Assembly (NCBI GenBank): GCA_017623955.1
Contig: JAGAOA010000021.1
Location: 1 to 11,669, forward strand
Length of the DNA stretch: 11,669 nt
Direction of reading: 5' to 3'
Origin: Opitutales bacterium
Lineage (GTDB): Bacteria > Verrucomicrobiota > Verrucomicrobiae > Opitutales > CAG-312
Under the pieces are notes generated by a model. That model had not been told where the DNA came from. It ran no database searches and saw only the letters and a program-made list of their open reading frames with translations. Shown here piece after piece: positions 8,774 through 11,669 of this stretch. The translations under genes and the position numbers were made by a program. How positions within the stretch are numbered: position 1 is the first letter of the stretch; each line of letters opens with the position of its first letter.

Positions 8774-9766
8774 TTAAAAGTTATACTTAAAAACACTCGA
8801 CCAGAACATATGATAATCATCGCGTTGTGTTGTAAATTCTTTAGTTCTGTAAGTCATAGTGAAATCTATCTGAAAATTTCTTACACGCAAACTTATCGCC
8901 CCCATAGGTTCACAAACAAACCATTTTGAATTTACCCCATATTCACTGTCGGCAAAAACGCTTCCATCTAAAGTTATATCGTAAGCAACAAACCTAGCAT
9001 TAGCCCCAGCCTGAAAAAACAAATGCCACGATTCTGAAGACGATTTACAAGCCACATCACTAGATGAAGTATAATCTATACGACGAAAATCAAAAGTCCA
9101 TGGAAGATTGTATCCTAAACGGATAAATCCAGATAAAACGCCTTGCGTGATAACATTTCCTAAATCTGTACTAGCCGAAACAACAACATCTACTTCTAAA
9201 GAATTAGCACAATGCATTCTAAAAACACGCTCTGCATGTTTGTACGATACAACAAAACCAAATTCGTCTTCAAGTTGATTATCCCAACCTAACGGAGTAT
9301 CAAAATCCCATGTATCGTGCCACCAACGCTGAATATCGCCTGCATAAGAATGTCGACCAACTATCCCCATAGTGATAGCTAGAGAGTCTAATGATGTCTC
9401 ACTTACGATATGCGATGCCGAATTAAAATACAACCAACCAGCATAAGGTCTCTCCGTCTTAGGTGGAATAGTTTCTTCTATTTCATAAGGAACAAACATA
9501 CTCTGCCCAAACGACAAACTCTGAAAACGTTTATTACTATTTCCTTTATCTGATACAAACAAATCTAGCAAAGCAAATTGTAACGCATTTGTATAATAGT
9601 TATCGCCTTGATTGGTATATTGAAATTTCATTCCATTTGTATAGTATCTATCCGATAAATACATATCATTTTCCACAAAAAAAGAAAACGTATTTGTAGG
9701 AAATCCTTTTGCTATTACAGTACATACTAATAGCAGAAATGTTGACAAAATCGGCAAAATCCTCAT
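8774..9766 (-). CDS. lpxR: LpxR-type lipid A 3'-O-deacylase family protein (DUF2219)
   Basis: Predicted outer-membrane beta-barrel enzyme. Known LpxR removes the 3'-acyloxyacyl group of lipid A at the cell surface. Residues 1-19 form a signal peptide ending in VIA. The family's N-terminal motif is present (VENDMYLSDRYYTNG at 31-45, with active-site type Asn33 and Asp34). ERPYAGWLYF follows, then GIVGRHS and GDIQRWWHD, whose His150 matches the catalytic histidine, and GWDNQL. The protein ends in an aromatic residue (KYNF), as expected for a barrel inserted by the BAM complex. The 330-residue length is normal for the family. It is the first gene of a probable operon with thiC and the C_GCAxxG_C_C gene, and its ATG is only 13 bases from the divergent rsmD ATG. 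A weak minus-strand pair (TTGCAT at 9804-9799, TAGTTT at 9780-9775) is the only promoter candidate I see. Activity itself is inferred from the family. Confidence 0.85.
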   Translation of the reverse strand: MRILPILSTFLLLVCTVIAKGFPTNTFSFFVENDMYLSDRYYTNGMKFQYTNQGDNYYTNALQFALLDLFVSDKGNSNKRFQSLSFGQSMFVPYEIEETIPPKTERPYAGWLYFNSASHIVSETSLDSLAITMGIVGRHSYAGDIQRWWHDTWDFDTPLGWDNQLEDEFGFVVSYKHAERVFRMHCANSLEVDVVVSASTDLGNVITQGVLSGFIRLGYNLPWTFDFRRIDYTSSSDVACKSSSESWHLFFQAGANARFVAYDITLDGSVFADSEYGVNSKWFVCEPMGAISLRVRNFQIDFTMTYRTKEFTTQRDDYHMFWSSVFKYNF

Positions 9767-9771
9767 ATCAT
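9742..9771 (+). promoter_or_regulatory. Candidate rsmD-pilT promoter inside the lpxR start region, leaderless geometry
   Basis: A perfect TTGACA (9742-9747) is followed after 18 bases by TATCAT (9766-9771, five of six to TATAAT). Eight bases separate the -10 box from the rsmD ATG at 9780, so the expected transcript leader is about one to two bases. The -35 box lies within the lpxR signal-peptide codons, and the first -10 base is the A of the lpxR start codon as read on the minus strand. The rsmD start is independently fixed by its conserved N-terminus. Confidence 0.6.
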
Positions 9772-9779
9772 ATAAAACT

Positions 9780-10361
9780 ATGAGAATAACTGCTGGATAT
9801 GCAAGAGGAATTTTACTGAATTCGCCTAAAGGTGATGCTACTAGACCTGCAACAGATGCAGCACGTTTAGCTGTGTTTTCTTCGCTTGGAGATTTAGTAG
9901 AAAACGCAAAAGTTCTAGATATATTTGCAGGAACTGGCTCTTACGGACTAGAAGCGGCAAGTCGCGGTGCTAGTGATATTACTTTAGTAGAGAACGGCAC
10001 ACAAGCATTTAAAATTTTAAAGACAAATGTTTCAGCCATTACAAAGCTTGTAGATGCAAAAATCTCGGTCATTTTTGCAGACTGTTTTAAAAGCTCCAAA
10101 TATTTGTCTGACGATAAATATGATATAATTTTTGCAGACCCACCATACGCTCTTTTAAACAACACTGATTTTGAGCAAAAGTTAGCATCTCTATTAAAAG
10201 CCCACGCATCTATTGAAACTCTAATCGTATTGGAAGCCCCCGCAGAATACGAGTTAAATAAAGACATATTTGAAAACTTTGAAGTACTTAAGCGACTTGG
10301 AAAAAAATCTAAAGGAAAGCCATCTCAAATAATTTTAAAACTAACCCCCCATACCCTATAA
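9780..10361 (+). CDS. rsmD: 16S rRNA (guanine(966)-N(2))-methyltransferase RsmD
   Basis: Cytoplasmic SAM-dependent methyltransferase that modifies G966 of 16S rRNA (E. coli numbering) during assembly of the small ribosomal subunit. The 193-residue protein begins with the conserved MRITAGYARG and TRPATDAAR segments of the family. SAM-binding motif I is VLDIFAGTGSYG (45-56), and the catalytic DPPY of N2-guanine methyltransferases is at 120-123. The length is typical. The gene is followed four bases later by the pilT-like gene on the same strand, so they are probably co-transcribed. There is no Shine-Dalgarno sequence, and the candidate promoter predicts a nearly leaderless transcript. Starting further downstream would remove the conserved N-terminus, so this start is reliable. 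Confidence 0.93.
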   Translation: MRITAGYARGILLNSPKGDATRPATDAARLAVFSSLGDLVENAKVLDIFAGTGSYGLEAASRGASDITLVENGTQAFKILKTNVSAITKLVDAKISVIFADCFKSSKYLSDDKYDIIFADPPYALLNNTDFEQKLASLLKAHASIETLIVLEAPAEYELNKDIFENFEVLKRLGKKSKGKPSQIILKLTPHTL

Positions 10362-10365
10362 GAAT

Positions 10366-11475
10366 ATGAATGAACTTGAACAATTAATTGGTTTCGCAGA
10401 AAACAAAGGTGCAACAGATATTATAATTGCACAAGCTCAACATGCGCATTTTAGAATAAATCGTAAAATTATCCCCTGCACAGAAATTCTAATTCCATCG
10501 GCATACGCATTATTAGAACAGATTTTAGAGAAATTTCCTCAAAGTGTTCGAGATAGATATAACAAAAACATTCAAAACTGCATAGATATAGATTGTGCTT
10601 TTAATTCACTTGGCAATACAAGAATAAGAGCAAATATTTTCACAAGTATTAATGGACTTGAATTTGCATTGCGTCTAATACCTAAAAATAGAATGACCGC
10701 CGAGCAAATTGGCTTACCAACACAAGCCATAGACTGCATTCGCCGACAAAGTGGATTATTTCTTGTTACAGGCATAAGTGGCTCCGGCAAAACTACAACT
10801 TTAGCATCTTTACTAGATGTTATAAACAACACAACGCAAAAACACGTTCTAACCATTGAAGACCCAATAGAATACGTTTTTGAAAACAAACGAAGTATTT
10901 TTTCTCAAAGAGAAATAATAACACATACAAACAACTATGCAAGTGCTTTACGTTCGGCAGTACGTGAAAATGCCGACATCATACTAATTGGAGAAATGCG
11001 AGATTATGCAATAATCAAAGTAGCTATTGAATTGGCTGAAACTGGACACTTAGTAATGTCAACACTACACACACGAAATTCAATATCCACCATTGATAGA
11101 ATTCTAAGTATGGCAACAACCGACGAACAACAACACATGCGTTCTATGATATCATCCCAGCTAATTGGCGTTGTATCACAAACCTTATTACAAAGAATTT
11201 CAGGTGGCTTAATAGCAAGTTTTGAATTTTTAAAAGTAACACCAGCTGTCCGCAATTTAATTCGAGAAGACAAACTTCCACTAATTTACAATGAGCTTCA
11301 AACAGGAGTAAAAGATGGTATGATTTCAATGGAAGAAAACCTATGTCGCCTAGTTGAAAGAAACATCATTTCAATATCTGATGCTATGAGAAGTACATCG
11401 AAACCCGATATTTTAAGAGAGTTAATGCGAACATCTCAATACGTAAATCAACTAGAACTAGAAGCTTTTATCTAG
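10366..11475 (+). CDS. pilT: PilT-like type IV pilus retraction ATPase
   Basis: Cytoplasmic hexameric ATPase of the secretion ATPase superfamily, predicted to power depolymerisation of type IV pili (twitching, DNA uptake, adhesion). In its 369 residues are an N-terminal PAS-like domain (about 1-100), Walker A GISGSGKT at 136-143, an Asp box EDPIEY at 165-170, a Walker B region with Glu210 in IGEMRD, and a His box GHLVMSTLHT at 227-236. The C-terminal AVRNLIRE (294-301) matches the AIRNLIRE motif that distinguishes PilT from extension ATPases such as PilB. The segment around LLQRISGGLIASFEF is a little shorter than in well-known PilT proteins. It lies four bases after rsmD and has no other pilus genes beside it here. 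The family is certain; a retraction role is likely, with PilU as the main alternative. Confidence 0.9.
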   Translation: MNELEQLIGFAENKGATDIIIAQAQHAHFRINRKIIPCTEILIPSAYALLEQILEKFPQSVRDRYNKNIQNCIDIDCAFNSLGNTRIRANIFTSINGLEFALRLIPKNRMTAEQIGLPTQAIDCIRRQSGLFLVTGISGSGKTTTLASLLDVINNTTQKHVLTIEDPIEYVFENKRSIFSQREIITHTNNYASALRSAVRENADIILIGEMRDYAIIKVAIELAETGHLVMSTLHTRNSISTIDRILSMATTDEQQHMRSMISSQLIGVVSQTLLQRISGGLIASFEFLKVTPAVRNLIREDKLPLIYNELQTGVKDGMISMEENLCRLVERNIISISDAMRSTSKPDILRELMRTSQYVNQLELEAFI

Positions 11476-11488
11476 ATTATTTTCTTTT
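11458..11488 (+). terminator. Possible weak terminator at the pilT stop
   Basis: CTAGA (11458-11462) can pair with TCTAG (11471-11475), which contains the pilT stop codon, and a T-rich stretch follows. The stem has only five pairs with an eight-base loop, so this is a weak candidate. The gap to the convergent acetyltransferase stop is just 15 bases. Confidence 0.2.
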
Positions 11489-11490
11489 AT

Positions 11491-11669
11491 TTAACTATTT
11501 ACAATTAGAAATACTTTTGAATTTCTACCTGAGGCCTTGTACTTTTGAAGTCGGTTATTAGGCAATTCATCGGGCGAGACTTCTGTAAAACCACACGCCG
11601 AAGTAAAGAATGGTGCACTTTTTGTACTCAACGAAAACAACTTTTTAAAACCTTTTTGTTTTGCTTTCA
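11491..11669 (-). CDS. C-terminal end of a GNAT acetyltransferase, resembling amino-acid N-acetyltransferase
   Basis: The minus strand holds an open frame from the right edge to a TAA at 11493-11491, giving the last 58 residues of a protein. Its pattern is AKQKGFKKLFSL, then FFTSACGF, EVSPDELP and a final SGRNSKVF. It matches the end of the GNAT fold in N-acetylglutamate synthase-type enzymes, which acetylate glutamate with acetyl-CoA at the start of arginine synthesis. The FF...GF followed by a LP-Y-RNSKV tail is what points to this group. The N-terminal part, including the acetyl-CoA binding loop, lies outside the window, so the exact enzyme and its length cannot be checked. It converges on pilT with 15 bases between the stops. 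Confidence 0.65.
   Translation of the reverse strand, partial: KAKQKGFKKLFSLSTKSAPFFTSACGFTEVSPDELPNNRLQKYKASGRNSKVFLIVNS

Overview
The window is AT-rich DNA from an uncultured-looking Gram-negative bacterium. Outer-membrane biology is shown by an LpxR-type lipid A deacylase, several Sec signal peptides and a lipoprotein. A PilT-type retraction ATPase argues against Bacteroidota. Secreted arabinofuranosidases fit a plant-fibre degrader such as a gut or sediment anaerobe. None of the gene starts has a convincing Shine-Dalgarno sequence. Together this could fit the Verrucomicrobiota/Lentisphaerota/Kiritimatiellota group, but that placement is only a guess.

Layout: (1) 1-591, minus strand, the N-terminal part of an NhaC-family Na+/H+ antiporter that runs off the left edge. 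(2) 688-4127, plus strand, a two-gene unit for secreted arabinoside breakdown: a GH43 enzyme and a large multidomain GH51 alpha-L-arabinofuranosidase. A strong hairpin at 4160-4191 ends it and can also serve the convergent gene. (3) 4208-5980, minus strand, a secreted DUF5696-like protein, probably an uncharacterised glycosidase. (4) 6071-6562, plus strand, a small unrecognised lipoprotein. (5) 6567-9766, minus strand, a tight three-gene run in transcription order: lpxR-like lipid A deacylase, thiC, then a C_GCAxxG_C_C redox protein overlapping thiC by one base. (6) 9780-11475, plus strand, rsmD followed four bases later by a pilT-like ATPase. (7) 11491 to the right edge, minus strand, the C-terminal end of a GNAT acetyltransferase resembling amino-acid N-acetyltransferase.

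Gene spacing is very compact: the longest gap is 96 bases, and no stretch over 300 bases lacks a gene. The most interesting pattern is in the promoters. At five gene starts (nhaC, GH43, DUF5696-like, lipoprotein, rsmD) a sigma70-like -35/-10 pair sits so close to the ATG that the predicted first transcribed base lies at, or within about two bases of, the start codon. This implies leaderless mRNAs and agrees with the missing Shine-Dalgarno sequences. rsmD and lpxR start back to back with only 13 bases between their ATGs, so the rsmD promoter lies inside the lpxR signal-peptide codons.

I see no CRISPR array, insertion sequence, tRNA or rRNA, and no defence system. The GH43/GH51/DUF5696-like group is the accessory part of the window. 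The rest is mostly housekeeping.
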